Positions 20,290-33,739 of a DNA stretch of 64,000 bases are shown here, piece by piece (position 1 is the first letter of the stretch; every line of letters starts with the position of its first letter). The translations under genes and the position numbers were made by a program. Source of the DNA: Rhipicephalus microplus (taxonomy: Eukaryota; Arthropoda; Arachnida; Ixodida; Ixodidae); assembly GCF_043290135.1 (NCBI RefSeq), contig NC_134701.1, positions 5,920,001-5,984,000 on the forward strand, written 5' to 3'. Under the pieces are notes generated by a model. It worked only from the letters and a program-made list of their open reading frames with translations. It was not told the origin of the DNA and ran no database searches.

Positions 20290-23200
20290 TCCGTGGCGCA
20301 ATTGGCTAGCGCGATCGGCTGTTAACCGAAAGGATGGAGGTACGAGCCCTCCCGGGTGTGGTGTGTTGCTTTTTGTTCTTTGGGCTGATAGCTTTGAAGA
20401 TATGTTCTGATCGTGGTGAGAGTGGAGCAGGACTGTCTCCGTGGCGCAATCGGCTAACGCGATCGGCTGTTAACCGAAAGGTTGGAGGTACGACCCCACC
20501 CGGTGGTGGTGCGGCGCTTTTTTTTTCTTTGGGCTGATAGCTTTGAAGATATGTTCTGATGGTGGTGAGAGTGGAGCAAGACTGTCTCCGTGGCGCAATC
20601 GGCTAGCGCGATCGGCTGTTAACCGAAGGTTGGAGGTACGAGCCCACCCGGTGGTGGTGCGGCGCTTGTTTTTCTTTGGGCTGATAGCTTTGAAGACATG
20701 TTCTGATGGTGGTGAGAGTGGAGCACGACTGTCTCCGTGGCGCAATTGGCTAGTGCGATCAGCTGTTAACCGAAATTTAGAGGTACGAGCCCACCCGGTG
20801 GTGGTGCGGCGCTTTTTTTTCTTAGGCTGATAGCTCTGAAGAAATGTTCTGACGGTGGTGTGAGTGGAGCACGACTATCTCCGTGGCGCAATTGGCTAGC
20901 GCGATCGGCGTTTAACCGAAAGGTTGGAGGTTCGAGCCCTCCCGGGAGTGGTGTGTTGCTTTTTTTATTTTGGGCTGATAGCTTTGAAAATATGTTCTGA
21001 TGGTGGTGAGTGTGGAGCAGGACTGTCTCCGTGGCGCAATTGGCTAGTGCGATCGGCTGTTAACCGAAAGGTTGGCGGTACGAGCCCAACCGGTGGTGGT
21101 GCGGCGCTTTTTTTCTTTGGGCTGATAGCTTTGAAGATATGTTCTGATGGTGGTGAGAGTGAAGCACGACTGTCTCCGTGGCGCAATTGGCTAGCGCGAT
21201 CGGCTGTTAACAAAAATGTTCGAGGTAAGAGCCCACCCGGTGGTGGTGCGGCGCTTTTTTTCTTTGGGCTGATAGCTTTGAAGATATGTTCTGATGGTGG
21301 TGAGAGTGGAGCACGACTGTCTCCGTGGCGCAATTGGCTATTCGATCGGCTGTTAACTGAAAGGTTTGAGGTTCGAGCCCTTCCAGGAGTGGTGTGTTGC
21401 TTTTTTTATTTTTTGCTGATAGCTTTGAAAATATGTTTTGATGGTGGTGAGTGTGGAGCAGGACTGTCTCCGTGACGCAATTGGTTAGCTCGATCGGCTG
21501 TTAACCGAAAGGTTGGAGGTACGAGCCCACCCGGTGGAGGTGCGGCGCTTTTTTTTCTTTGGACTGATAGCTTTGAAGATATGTCCTGATGGTGGTGAGA
21601 GTGGAGCACGACTGTCTCCGTGGCGCAATTGGCTAGCGCGATCGACTGTTAACCGAGAGGTTGGAGGTTCGAGCCCACCCGGTGGTGGTGCGGCGCTTTT
21701 TATTCTTTGGGCTGATAGCGTTGAAGATATGTTCTGATGGTGGTGAGAGTGGAGCAGGACTGTCTCCGTGGCGCAATCGGCTAACGCGATCGGCTGTTAA
21801 CTAAAAGGTTGGAGGTTCGAGCCCACCCGGGTGTGGTGTGTTGCTTTTTATTCTTTGGGCTGATAGCTTTGAAGATATGTTCTGATCGTGGTGAGAGTGG
21901 AGCACGACTGTCTCCGTGGCGCAATTGGCTAGCGCGATCGGCTGTTAACCGAAAGGATGGAGGTACGAGCCCTCCCGGGTGTGGTGTGTTGCTTTTTGTT
22001 CTTTGGGCTGATAGCTTTGAAGATATGTTCTGATCGTGGTGAGAGTGGAGCAGGACTGTCTCCGTGGCGCAATCGGCTAACGCGATCGGCTGTTAACCGA
22101 AAGGTTGGAGGTACGACCCCACCCGGTGGTGGTGCGGCGCTTTTTTTTTCTTTGGGCTGATAGCTTTGAAGATATGTTCTGATGGTGGTGAGAGTGGAGC
22201 AAGACTGTCTCCGTGGCGCAATCGGCTAGCGCGATCGGCTGTTAACCGAAGGTTGGAGGTACGAGCCCACCCGGTGGTGGTGCGGCGCTTGTTTTTCTTT
22301 GGGCTGATAGCTTTGAAGACATGTTCTGATGGTGGTGAGAGTGGAGCACGACTGTCTCCGTGGCGCAATTGGCTAGTGCGATCAGCTGTTAACCGAAATT
22401 TAGAGGTACGAGCCCACCCGGTGGTGGTGCGGCGCTTTTTTTTCTTAGGCTGATAGCTCTGAAGAAATGTTCTGACGGTGGTGTGAGTGGAGCACGACTA
22501 TCTCCGTGGCGCAATTGGCTAGCGCGATCGGCGTTTAACCGAAAGGTTGGAGGTTCGAGCCCTCCCGGGAGTGGTGTGTTGCTTTTTTTATTTTGGGCTG
22601 ATAGCTTTGAAAATATGTTCTGATGGTGGTGAGTGTGGAGCAGGACTGTCTCCGTGGCGCAATTGGCTAGTGCGATCGGCTGTTAACCGAAAGGTTGGCG
22701 GTACGAGCCCAACCGGTGGTGGTGCGGCGCTTTTTTTCTTTGGGCTGATAGCTTTGAAGATATGTTCTGATGGTGGTGAGAGTGAAGCACGACTGTCTCC
22801 GTGGCGCAATTGGCTAGCGCGATCGGCTGTTAACAAAAATGTTCGAGGTAAGAGCCCACCCGGTGGTGGTGCGGCGCTTTTTTTCTTTGGGCTGATAGCT
22901 TTGAAGATATGTTCTGATGGTGGTGAGAGTGGAGCACGACTGTCTCCGTGGCGCAATTGGCTATTCGATCGGCTGTTAACTGAAAGGTTTGAGGTTCGAG
23001 CCCTTCCAGGAGTGGTGTGTTGCTTTTTTTATTTTTTGCTGATAGCTTTGAAAATATGTTTTGTTGGTGGTGAGTGTGGAGCAGGACTGTCTCCGTGACG
23101 CAATTGGTTAGCTCGATCGGCTGTTAACCGAAAGGTTGGAGGTACGAGCCCACCCGGTGGAGGTGCGGCGCTTTTTTTTCTTTGGACTGATAGCTTTGAA

Positions 23201-23430
23201 GATATGTCCTGATGGTGGTGAGAGTGGAGCACGACTGTCTCCGTGGCGCAATTGGCTAGCGCGATCGACTGTTAACCGAGAGGTTGGAGGTTCGAGCCCA
23301 CCCGGTGGTGGTGCGGCGCTTTTTATTCTTTGGGCTGATAGCGTTGAAGATATGTTCTGATGGTGGTGAGAGTGGAGCAGGACTGTCTCCGTGGCGCAAT
23401 CGGCTAACGCGATCGGCTGTTAACTAAAAG
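20290..23430 (+). repeat. Higher-order repeat, two copies of ~1623 bp
   Basis: Copy 1 (about 20290-21740) and copy 2 (about 21913-23360) are nearly identical with an offset of 1623 bases, about 11 monomers. Diagnostic changes are shared in order: GTACGACCCC, the TTTAGAGG unit, TTCTTAGGCTG and the AAAAATGTTCGAGG unit. One visible difference is TTTTGATGG versus TTTTGTTGG near 21436 and 23059. Confidence 0.85.
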
Positions 23431-26400
23431 GTTGGAGGTACGAGCCCTCCCGGGAGTGGTGTGTTGCTTTTTTTATCTTGGGCTGATAGCTTTGAAGATA
23501 TGTTCTGATGGTGCTGAGAGTGGAGCACGACTGTCTCCGTGGCGCAATTGGCTAGCGCGATCGGCTGTTAAGCGAAAGGTTGGGGGTACGAGCCCACCCG
23601 GTGGTTGTGCGGCGCTTTTTTTTCTTTGGGCTGATAGCTTTGAAGATATGTTCTGATGGTGGTGAGAGTGGAGCACGACTGTCTCCATGGCGCAATTGGC
23701 TATTCGATCGGCTGTTAACTGAAAGGTTTGAGGTTCGAGCCCTTCCGGGAGTGGTGTGTTGCTTTTTTTATTTTGGGCAGATAGCTTTGAAGATATGTAA
23801 TAATGGTGGTGAGATGGAGCACGACTGTCTCCGTGGCGCAATTGGCTAGCGCGATCGGCTGTTAACCGAAAGGTTGGAGGTACGAGCCCACCCGGTGGTG
23901 GTGCGGCGCTTTTTTTTCTTTGGGCTCATAGCTTTGAAGATATGTTCTGATGGTGGTGAGAGTGGAGCACGACTGTCTCCATGGCGCAATTGGCTATTCG
24001 ATCGGCTGTTAACTGAAAGGTTTGAGGTTCGAGCCCTTCTGGGAGTGGTGCGGCGCTTTTTTTTCTTTGGGCTGATAGCTTTGAAGAAATGTTCTTATGG
24101 TGGTGAGAGTTGAGCACGTCTGTCTCCGTGGCGCAATTGGCTAGCGCGGTCGGCTGTTAACCGAAAGGTTGGAGGTTCGAGCCCTCCCGGGAGTGGTGTG
24201 TTGCTTTTTTTATTTTTGCTGATAGCTTTGAAAATATGTATTGATAGTGGTGAGTGTGGAGCAGGACTGTCTCCGTAACGCAATTGGCTAGCTCGATCGG
24301 CTGTTAACCGAAAGGTTGGAGGTACGAGCCTACCCGGTGGAGGTGCGGCGCTTTTTTTTCTTTGGGCTGATAGCTTTGAAGAAATGTTCTGATGGTGGTG
24401 AGAGTGGAGCACGTCTGTCTCCGTGACTCAATTGGCAAGCGCGGTCGGCTGTTACCCGAAAGGTTGGAGGTTCGAGCCCTCCCGGGAGTGGTGTGTTGCT
24501 TTTTTTATTTTGGGCTGATAGCTTTGAAAATATGTTTTGACGGTGGTGAGTGTGGAGCAGGACTGTCTCCGTGACGCAATTGGCTAGCGCGATCGGCTGT
24601 TAACCGAAAGATTGGAGGTACGAGCCCACCCGGTGGAGGTGCGGCGCTTTTTTTTCTTTGGGCTGATAGCTTTGAAGATATGTTCTGATCGTGGTGAGAG
24701 TGGAGCACGACTGTCTCCGTGGCGCAATTGGCTAGCGCGATCGGCTGTTAACCGAAAGGATGGAGGTACGAGCCCTCCCGGGTGTGGTGTGTTGCTTTTT
24801 ATTCTTTGGGCTGATAGCTTTGAAGATATGTTCTGATGGTGGTGAGAGTGGAGCAAGACTGTCTCCGTGGCGCAATCGGCTAGCGCGATCGGCTGTTAAC
24901 CGAAGGTTGGAGGTACGAGCCCACCCGGTGGTGGTGCGGCGCTTGTTTTTCTTTGGGCTGATAGCTTTGAAGACATGTTCTGATGGTGGTGAGAATGGAG
25001 CACGACTGTCTCCGTGGCGCAATTGGCTAGTGCGATCAGCTGTTAACCGAAATTTAGAGGTACGAGCCCACCCGGTGGTGGTGCGGCGCTTTTTTTTCTT
25101 AGGCTGATAGCTCTGAAGAAATGTTCTGACGGTGGTGTGAGTGGAGCACGACTATCTCCGTGGCGCAATTGGCTAGCGCGATCGGCGTTTAACCGAAAGG
25201 TTGGAGGTTCGAGCCCTCCCGGGAGTGGTGTGTTGCTTTTTTTATTTTGGGCTGATAGCTTTGAAAATATGTTCTGATGGTGGTGAGTGTGGAGCAGGAC
25301 TGTCTCCGTGGCGCAATTGGCTAGTGCGATCGGCTGTTAACCGAAAGGTTGGCGGTACGAGCCCAACCGGTGGTGGTGCGGCGCTTTTTTTCTTTGGGCT
25401 GATAGCTTTGAAGATATGTTCTGATGGTGGTGAGAGTGAAGCACGACTGTCTCCGTGGCGCAATTGGCTAGCGCGATCGGCTGTTAACAAAAATGTTCGA
25501 GGTAAGAGCCCACCCGGTGGTGGTGCGGCGCTTTTTTTCTTTGGGCTGATAGCTTTGAAGATATGTTCTGATGGTGGTGAGAGTGGAGCACGACTGTCTC
25601 CGTGGCGCAATTGGCTATTCGATCGGCTGTTAACTGAAAGGTTTGAGGTTCGAGCCCTTCCAGGAGTGGTGTGTTGCTTTTTTTATTTTTTGCTGATAGC
25701 TTTGAAAATATGTTTTGTTGGTGGTGAGTGTGGAGCAGGACTGTCTCCGTGACGCAATTGGTTAGCTCGATCGGCTGTTAACCGAAAGGTTGGAGGTACG
25801 AGCCCACCCGGTGGAGGTGCGGCGCTTTTTTTTCTTTGGACTGATAGCTTTGAAGATATGTCCTGATGGTGGTGAGAGTGGAGCACGACTGTCTCCGTGG
25901 CGCAATTGGCTAGCGCGATCGACTGTTAACCGAGAGGTTGGAGGTTCGAGCCCACCCGGTGGTGGTGCGGCGCTTTTTATTCTTTGGGCTGATAGCGTTG
26001 AAGATATGTTCTGATGGTGGTGAGAGTGGAGCAGGACTGTCTCCGTGGCGCAATCGGCTAACGCGATCGGCTGTTAACTAAAAGGTTGGAGGTACGAGCC
26101 CTCCCGGGAGTGGTGTGTTGCTTTTTTTATCTTGGGCTGATAGCTTTGAAGATATGTTCTGATGGTGCTGAGAGTGGAGCACGACTGTCTCCGTGGCGCA
26201 ATTGGCTAGCGCGATCGGCTGTTAAGCGAAAGGTTGGGGGTACGAGCCCACCCGGTGGTTGTGCGGCGCTTTTTTTTCTTTGGGCTGATAGCTTTGAAGA
26301 TATGTTCTGATGGTGGTGAGAGTGGAGCACGACTGTCTCCATGGCGCAATTGGCTATTCGATCGGCTGTTAACTGAAAGGTTTGAGGTTCGAGCCCTTCC

Positions 26401-27600
26401 GGGAGTGGTGTGTTGCTTTTTTTATTTTGGGCAGATAGCTTTGAAGATATGTAATAATGGTGGTGAGATGGAGCACGACTGTCTCCGTGGCGCAATTGGC
26501 TAGCGCGATCGGCTGTTAACCGAAAGGTTGGAGGTACGAGCCCACCCGGTGGTGGTGCGGCGCTTTTTTTTCTTTGGGCTCATAGCTTTGAAGATATGTT
26601 CTGATGGTGGTGAGAGTGGAGCACGACTGTCTCCATGGCGCAATTGGCTATTCGATCGGCTGTTAACTGAAAGGTTTGAGGTTCGAGCCCTTCTGGGAGT
26701 GGTGCGGCGCTTTTTTTTCTTTGGGCTGATAGCTTTGAAGAAATGTTCTTATGGTGGTGAGAGTTGAGCACGTCTGTCTCCGTGGCGCAATTGGCTAGCG
26801 CGGTCGGCTGTTAACCGAAAGGTTGGAGGTTCGAGCCCTCCCGGGAGTGGTGTGTTGCTTTTTTTATTTTTGCTGATAGCTTTGAAAATATGTTTTGATA
26901 GTGGTGAGTGTGGAGCAGGACTGTCTCCGTAACGCAATTGGCTAGCTCGATCGGCTGTTAACCGAAAGGTTGGAGGTACGAGCCTACCCGGTGGAGGTGC
27001 GGCGCTTTTTTTTCTTTGGGCTGATAGCTTTGAAGAAATGTTCTGATGGTGGTGAGAGTGGAGCACGTCTGTCTCCGTGGCTCAATTGGCAAGCGCGGTC
27101 GGCTGTTACCCGAAAGGTTGGAGGTTCGAGCCCTCCCGGGAGTGGTGTGTTGCTTTTTTTATTTTGGGCTGATAGCTTTGAAAATATGTTTTGACGGTGG
27201 TGAGTGTGGAGCAGGACTGTCTCCGTGACGCAATTGGCTAGCGCGATCGGCTGTTAACCGAAAGATTGGAGGTACGAGCCCACCCGGTGGAGGTGCGGCG
27301 CTTTTTTTTCTTTGGGCTGATAGCTTTGAAGATATGTTCTGATCGTGGTGAGAGTGGAGCACGACTGTCTCCGTGGCGCAATTGGCTAGCGCGATCGGCT
27401 GTTAACCGAAAGGATGGAGGTACGAGCCCTCCCGGGTGTGGTGTGTTGCTTTTTATTCTTTGGGCTGATAGCTTTGAAGATATGTTCTGATGGTGGTGAG
27501 AGTGGAGCAAGACTGTCTCCGTGGCGCAATCGGCTAGCGCGATCGGCTGTTAACCGAAGGTTGGAGGTACGAGCCCACCCGGTGGTGGTGCGGCGCTTGT
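22170..27600 (+). repeat. Higher-order repeat, two copies of ~2654 bp
   Basis: Segments from about 22.17 to 24.9 kb recur at about 24.82 to 27.6 kb with an offset of 2654 bases, about 18 monomers (22547 versus 25201, 23580 versus 26234, 24612 versus 27266). It overlaps the 1623-bp duplication, so the two events are nested. Very few substitutions are visible, indicating a recent unequal exchange. Confidence 0.85.
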
Positions 27601-28243
27601 TTTTCTTTGGGCTGATAGCTTTGAAGTCATGTTCTGATGGTGGTGAGAGTGGAGCACGACTGTCTCCGTGGCGCAATTGGCTAGTGCGATCAGCTGTTAA
27701 CCGAAATTTAGAGGTACGAGCCCACCCGGTGGTGGTGCGGCGCTTTTTTTTCTTTGGGCTGATAGCTCTGAAGAAATGTTCTGACGGTGGTGTGAGTGGA
27801 GCACGACTGTCTCCGTGGCGCAATTGGCTAGCGCGATCGGTGTTTAACCGAAAGGTTGGAGGTTCGAGCCCTCCCGGGAGTGGTGTGTTGCTTTTTTTAT
27901 TTGGGGCTGCTGCTTTGAAAATATGTTCTGATGGTGGTGAGTGTGGAGCAGGACTGTCTCCGTGGCGCAATTGGCTAGTGCGATCGGCTGTTAACCGAAA
28001 GGTTGGAGGTACGAGCCTACCCGGTGGAGGTGCGAGCCTACCCGGTGGAGGTGCGGCGCTTTTTTTTCTTTGGGCTGATAGCTTTGAAGATATGTTCTGA
28101 TGGTGGTGAGAGGGGAGCACTACTGTCTCCGTGGCGCAATTGGCTAGCGCGATCGGCTGTTAACCGAGAGGTTGGAGGTTGGAGCCTTCCCGGTGGTGGT
28201 GCGGCGATTTTTTTCCTTTTGGCTGATAGCTCTGAAGAAATGT

Positions 28244-28255
28244 TCTGACGGTGCT
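28244..28255. repeat. Target-site duplication, left copy (83-bp insert)
   Basis: TCTGACGGTGCT occurs here and again at 28339-28350, directly flanking the 83-bp foreign segment. Confidence 0.8.
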
Positions 28256-28338
28256 ATTTCGCGCTCGTGTGTGTCCTACCTGTGCTTCAGTGTGTCTTTT
28301 ATTTGTGTGTTTAATTCCAGCGCGGTGTGAGTCTCAAC
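28256..28338. mobile_element. Unrecognised 83-bp insertion with target-site duplication
   Basis: This segment is unlike any part of the monomer. It starts ATTTCGCGCTCG, is rich in GTGTGT and T, and ends GTGAGTCTCAAC. Related monomers near 18345, 48945 and 59945 lack it and read straight through TCTGACGGTGCTGAGAG, so it is an insertion. The 12-bp flanking duplication equals the length seen at the Penelope-like element and suggests target-primed insertion of a short fragment. It has no poly(A), no inverted termini and no ORF. I do not recognise the family. Confidence 0.7.
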
Positions 28339-28350
28339 TCTGACGGTGCT
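28339..28350. repeat. Target-site duplication, right copy (83-bp insert)
   Basis: TCTGACGGTGCT is repeated here, after which the monomer continues with GAGAGTGGAGCACGAC. The next tRNA-like unit starts at 28368, 18 bp downstream. Confidence 0.8.
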
Positions 28351-31300
28351 GAGAGTGGAGCACGACTGTCTTCATGGCGCAATTGGCTATGCGATCGGCT
28401 GTCAACTGAAAGGTTGGAGGTTCAAGTCCTCCCGGGAGTGGTGTATTGCTTTTTTTCTTTGGGCTGATAGCTTTGAAGAAATGTTCTGATGATGGTGAGA
28501 GTGGAGCACGACTGTCTCCGTGGCGCAGTTGGCTAGCGCGATCGGCTGTTAACCGAAAGGTTGGAAGTACGAGCCCACCCGGTGGTGGTGTGGCGCTTTT
28601 TTTCTTTGGGCTGAAAGCTTTGAAGAAATGTTCTTTTGGTGGTGAGAGTGGAGCACGTCTGTCTCCGTGGCTCAATTGGCTAGCGCGGTCGGCTGTTAAC
28701 CGAAAGGTTGGAGGTTCGAGTCCTCCCGGGAGTGGTGTGTTGCTTTTTTTATTTTGGGCTGATAGCTTTGAAAATATGTTTTGATGGTGGTGAGTGTGGA
28801 GCAGGACTGTCTCCGTGACGAAATTGGCTAGCGCGATCGGCTGTTAACCGAAAGGTTGTAGGTACGAGCCCACCCGGTGGAGGTGCGGCGTTTTTTTTTC
28901 TTTGGACTCATTGCTTTGAAGATATGTCCTGATGGTGGTGAGAGTGGAGCACGACTGTCTCCGTGGCGCAATTGGCTAGCGCGATCGGCTGTTAGCCGAG
29001 AGGTTGGAGGTTCGAGCCCACCCGGTGGTGGTGCGGCGATTTTTTTCCTTTGGGCTGATAGCTCTGAAAAAATGTTCTGACGGTGGTGATAGTGGAGCAC
29101 GACTGTCTCCGTGGCGCAATTGGCTAGCGCGATCGGCTGTTAACCGAAAGGATGGAGGTACGAGCCCTCCCGTGTGTGGTGTTTTGCTTTTTATTCTTTG
29201 GTCTGATAGCTTTGAAGATATGTTCTGATCGTGGTGAGAGTGGAGCAGGACAGTCTCCGTGGCGCAATCGGCTAACGCGATCGGCTGTTAACCGAAAGGT
29301 TTGAGGTACGAGCCCACCCGGTGGTGGTGCGGCGCTTTTTTTTCTTTGGGCTGATAGCTTTGAAGATATTTTCTGATGGTGGTGAGAGTGGAGCAGGACT
29401 GGCTCCGTGGCGCAATGGGCTAGCGCGATCGGCTGTTAACCGAAGGTTGGAGGTACGAGCCCACCCGGTGGTGGTGCGGCGATTGTTTTTCTTTGGGCTG
29501 ATAGCTTTGAAGATATGTGGTGATGGTGGTGAGAGTGGAGCACGACTGTCTCCGTGGCGCAATTGGCTAGTGCAATCAGCTGTTAACCGAAATTTAGAGG
29601 TATGAGCCCACCCGGTGGTGGTTCGGCGATTTTTTTTCTTTGGGCTGATAGCTCTGAAGAAATGTTCTGACGGTGGTGTGAGTGGAGCACGACTGTCTCC
29701 GTAGCGCAATTGGCTAGCGCGATCGGCTGCTAACCGAAAGGTTGGAGGTACGAGCCTACCCGGTGGAGGTGCGAGCCCACCCGGTGGAGGTGCGGCGCTT
29801 TTTTTTCTTTGGGCTGATAGCTTTGAAGATATGTTCTGATGGTGGTGAAAGGGGAGCACTACTGTCTCCGTGGCGCAATTGGCTAGCGCGATCGGCTGTT
29901 AACCGAGAGGTTGGAGGTTGGAGCCCTCCCGGTGGTGGTGCGGCAATTTTTTTCCTTTTGGCTGATAGCTCTGAAGAAATGTTCTGACGGTGCTGAGAGT
30001 GGAGCACGACTGTCTTCATGGCGCTATTGGCTATGCGATCGGCTGTCAACTGAAAGGTTGGAGGTTCGAGTCCTCCCGGGAGTGGTGTATTGCTTTTTTT
30101 CTTTGGGATGATAGCTTTGAAGATATGTTCTGATGGTGGTGAGTGTGGAGCACGACTGTCTCCGTGGCGCAGTTGGCTAGCGCGATCGGCTGTTAACCGA
30201 AAGGTTTGAGGTACGAGCCCACCCGGTGGTGGTGTGGCGCTTTTTTTTCTTTGGGCTGATAGCTCTGAAGAAATGTTCTGACGGTGGTGAGAGTGGAGCA
30301 CGACTGTCTTCATGGCGCAATTGGCTATGCGATCGGCTGTTAACTGAAAGGTTGGATGTTGGAGCCCTCCCGGGAGTGGTGTGTTGCGTTTTTTTCTTTG
30401 GGCTGATAGATTTGAAGATATGTTCTCGTGGTGGTGAGAGTGGAGCAGGACTGTCTCCGTGGCGCAATTGGCTAGCGCGATCGGCTGTTAACCGAAATTT
30501 GGAGGTACGGGCCCACCCGGTGGTGGTGCGGCACTTTTTTTTCTTTGGGCTGATAGCTTTGAAGAAATGTTCTGATGGTGGTGAGAGTGGAGCACGTCTG
30601 TCTCCGTGGCTCAATTGGCTAGCGCGGTCGGCTGTTAACCGAAAGGTTGGAGGTTCGAGCCCTCCCGGGAGTGTTGTGTTGCTTTTTTTATTTTGGGCTG
30701 ATAGCTTTGAAAATATGTTTTGATGGTGGTGAGTGTGGAGCAGGACTGTCTGCGTGACGCAATTGGCTAGCGCGATCGGCTGTTAACTGAAAAGTTGGAG
30801 GTTCCAGCCCTCCCGGGAGTGGTTTGTTGCTTTTTTTGGGCTGATACCTTAGAAGATATGTTCTGATGGTGGTGAGAGTGGAGCACGACTGTCTCCGTGG
30901 CGCAATTGGCTAGCGCGATCGGCTGTTAACCGAAAGGTTGGAGGTACGAGCCCTCCCGGGTGTGGTGTGTTGCTGTTTATTCTTTGGGCTGATAGCTTTG
31001 AAGATATGTTCTGATCGTGGTGAGAGTGGAGCAGGACTGTCTCCGTGGCGCAATCGGCTAACGCGATCGGCTGTTAACCGAAAGGTTGGAGGTACGAGCC
31101 CACCCGGTGGTGGTGCGGCGCTTTTTTTTCTTTGGGCTGATAGCTTTGAAGATATGTTCTGATGGTGGTGAGAGTGGAGCAGGACTGTCTCCGTGGCGCA
31201 ATCGGCTAGCGCGATCGGCTGTTAACCGAAGGTTGGAGGTACGAGCCCACCCGGGAGTGGTGTGTTTCTTTTTTTATTTTGGGCTGATAGCTTTGAAAAT

Positions 31301-33739
31301 ATGTTCTGATGGTGGTGAGTGTGGAGCAGGACTGTCTCCGTGGCGCAATTGGCTAGCGCGATCGGCTGTTAACCGAAAGGTTGGAGGTACGGGCCCACCC
31401 GGTGGTGGTGCGGCGCTTTTTTTCTTTGGGCTGATAGCTTTGAAGATATGTTCTGATGGTGGTGAGAGTGGAGCACGACTGTCTCCGTGGCGCATTAGGC
31501 TAGCGCGATCGGCTGTTAACCGAAAGGTTGGAGGTACGAGCCCACCCGGTGGTGGTGCGGCGCTTGTTTTTCTTTGGGCTGATAGCTTTGAAGATATGTT
31601 CTGATGGTGGTGAGAGTGGAGCACGACTGTCTCCGTGGCGCAATTGGCTAGTGCGATCAGCTGTTAACTGAAGGTTGGAGGTACGAGCCCACCCGGTGGT
31701 GGTGCGGCGCTTTTTTTTCTTTGGGCTGATAGCTTTGAAGATATGTTCTGACGGTGGTGTGAGTTGAGCACGACGGTCTCCGTGGCGCAATTGGCTAGCG
31801 CGATCGGCTTTTAACCGTAAGGTTGGAGGTTCGAGCCCTCCCGGGAGTGGTGTGTTTCTTTTTTTATTTTGGGCTGATAGCTTTGAAAATATGTTCTGAT
31901 GGTGGTGAGTGTGGAGCAGGACTGTCTCCGTGGCGCAATTGGCTAGCGCGATCGGCTGTTAACCGAAAGGTTGGAGGTACGGGCCCACCCGGTGGTGGTG
32001 CGGCGCTTTTTTTCTTTGGGCTGATAGCTTTGAAGATATGTTCTGATGGTGGTGAGAGTGGAGCACGACTGTCTCCGTGGCGCATTAGGCTAGCGCGATC
32101 GGCTGTTAACCGAAAGGTTGGAGGTACGAGCCCACCCGGTGGTGGTGCGGCGCTTTTTTTTCTTTGGGCTGATAGCTCTGAAGAAATGATCTGACGGTGG
32201 TGAGAGTGGAGCACGACTGTCTCCGTGGCGCAATTGGCTAGCGCGATCGGCTGTTAACCAAAAGGATGGAGGTACGAGCCCTCCCGGGTGTGGTGTGTTG
32301 CTTTTTATTCTTTGGGCTGATAGCTTTGAAGATATGTTCTGATCGTGGTGAGAGTGGAGCAGGACTGTCTCCGTGGCGCAATCGGCTAACGCGATCGGCT
32401 GTTAACCGAAAGGTTGGAGGTACGAGCCTACCCGGTGGAGGTGTGGCGCTTTTTTTTCTTTGGGCTGATAGCTTTGAAGATATGTTCTGACGGTGGTGTG
32501 AGTTGAGCACGACTGTCTCCGTGGCGCAATTGGCTAGCGCGATCGGCTTTTAACCGAAAGGTTGGAGGTTCGAGCCCTCCCGGGAGTGGTGTGTTTCTTT
32601 TTTTATTTTGGGCTGATAGCTTTGAAAATATGTTCTGATGGTGGTGAGTGTGGAGCAGGACTGTCTCCGTGGCGCAATTGGCTAGCGCGATCGGCTGTTA
32701 ACCGAAAGGTTGGAGGTACGAGCCCACCCGGTGGTGGTGCGGCGCTTTTTTTCTTTGGGCTGATAGCTTTGAAGATATGTTCTGATGGTGGTGAGAGTGG
32801 AGCACGACTGTCTCCGTGGCGCATTAGGCTAGCGCGATCGGCTGTTAACCGAAATTTAGAGGTACGAGCCCACCCGGTGGTGGTGCGTCGCTTTTTTTTC
32901 TTTGGGCTGATAGCTCTGAAGAAATGTTCTGACGGTGGTGTGAATGGAGCACGACTGTCTCCGTGGCGCAATTGGCTAGCGCGATCGGCTTTTAACCGAA
33001 AGGTTGGAGGTTCGAGCCCTCCCGGGAGTGGTGTGTTGCTTTTTTTATTTTGGGCTGATAGCTTTGAAAATATGTTCTGATTGTGGTGAGTGTGGAGCAG
33101 GACTGTCTCCGTGGCGCAATTGGCTAGTGCGATCGGCTGTTAACCGAAAGGTTGGAGGTACGAGCCTACCCGGTGGAGGTGTGGCGCTTTTTTTTCTTTG
33201 GGCTGATATCTTTGAAGATATGTTCTGATGGTGGTGAGAGGAGAGCACGACTGTCTCCGTGGCGCAATTGGCTGGCGCGATCGGCTGTTAACCGAGAGGT
33301 TGGAGGTTGGAGCCCTCCCGGTGGTGGTGCGGCGATTTTTGTTCTTTGGGCTGATAGCTTTGAAGAAATGTTCTGATGGTGGTGAGAGTGGAGCACGTCT
33401 GTCTCCGTGGCTCAATTGGCTAGCGCGGTCGGCTGTTAACCGAAAGGTCGGAGGTTCGAGCCCTCCCGGGAGTGGTGTGTTGCTTTTTTTATTTTGGGCT
33501 GATAGCTTTGAAAATATGTTTTGATGGTGGTGAGTGTGGAGCAGGACTGTCTCCGTGACGCAATTGGCTAGCGCGATCGGCTGTTAATCGAAAGGTTGGA
33601 GGTACGAGCCCACCCGGTGGAGGTGCGGCGCTTTTTTTTCTTTGGACTCATAGCTTTGAAGATATGTCCTGATGGTGGTGAGAGTGGAGCACGACTGTCT
33701 CCGTGGCGCAATTGGCTAGCGCGATCGGCTGTTAGCCGA

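Noticed and set aside
28256..28338. 83-bp insert as a small RNA gene or promoter
   Set aside because: No A/B boxes, TATA or stable fold could be supported. The 12-bp duplication explains it better as an insertion.
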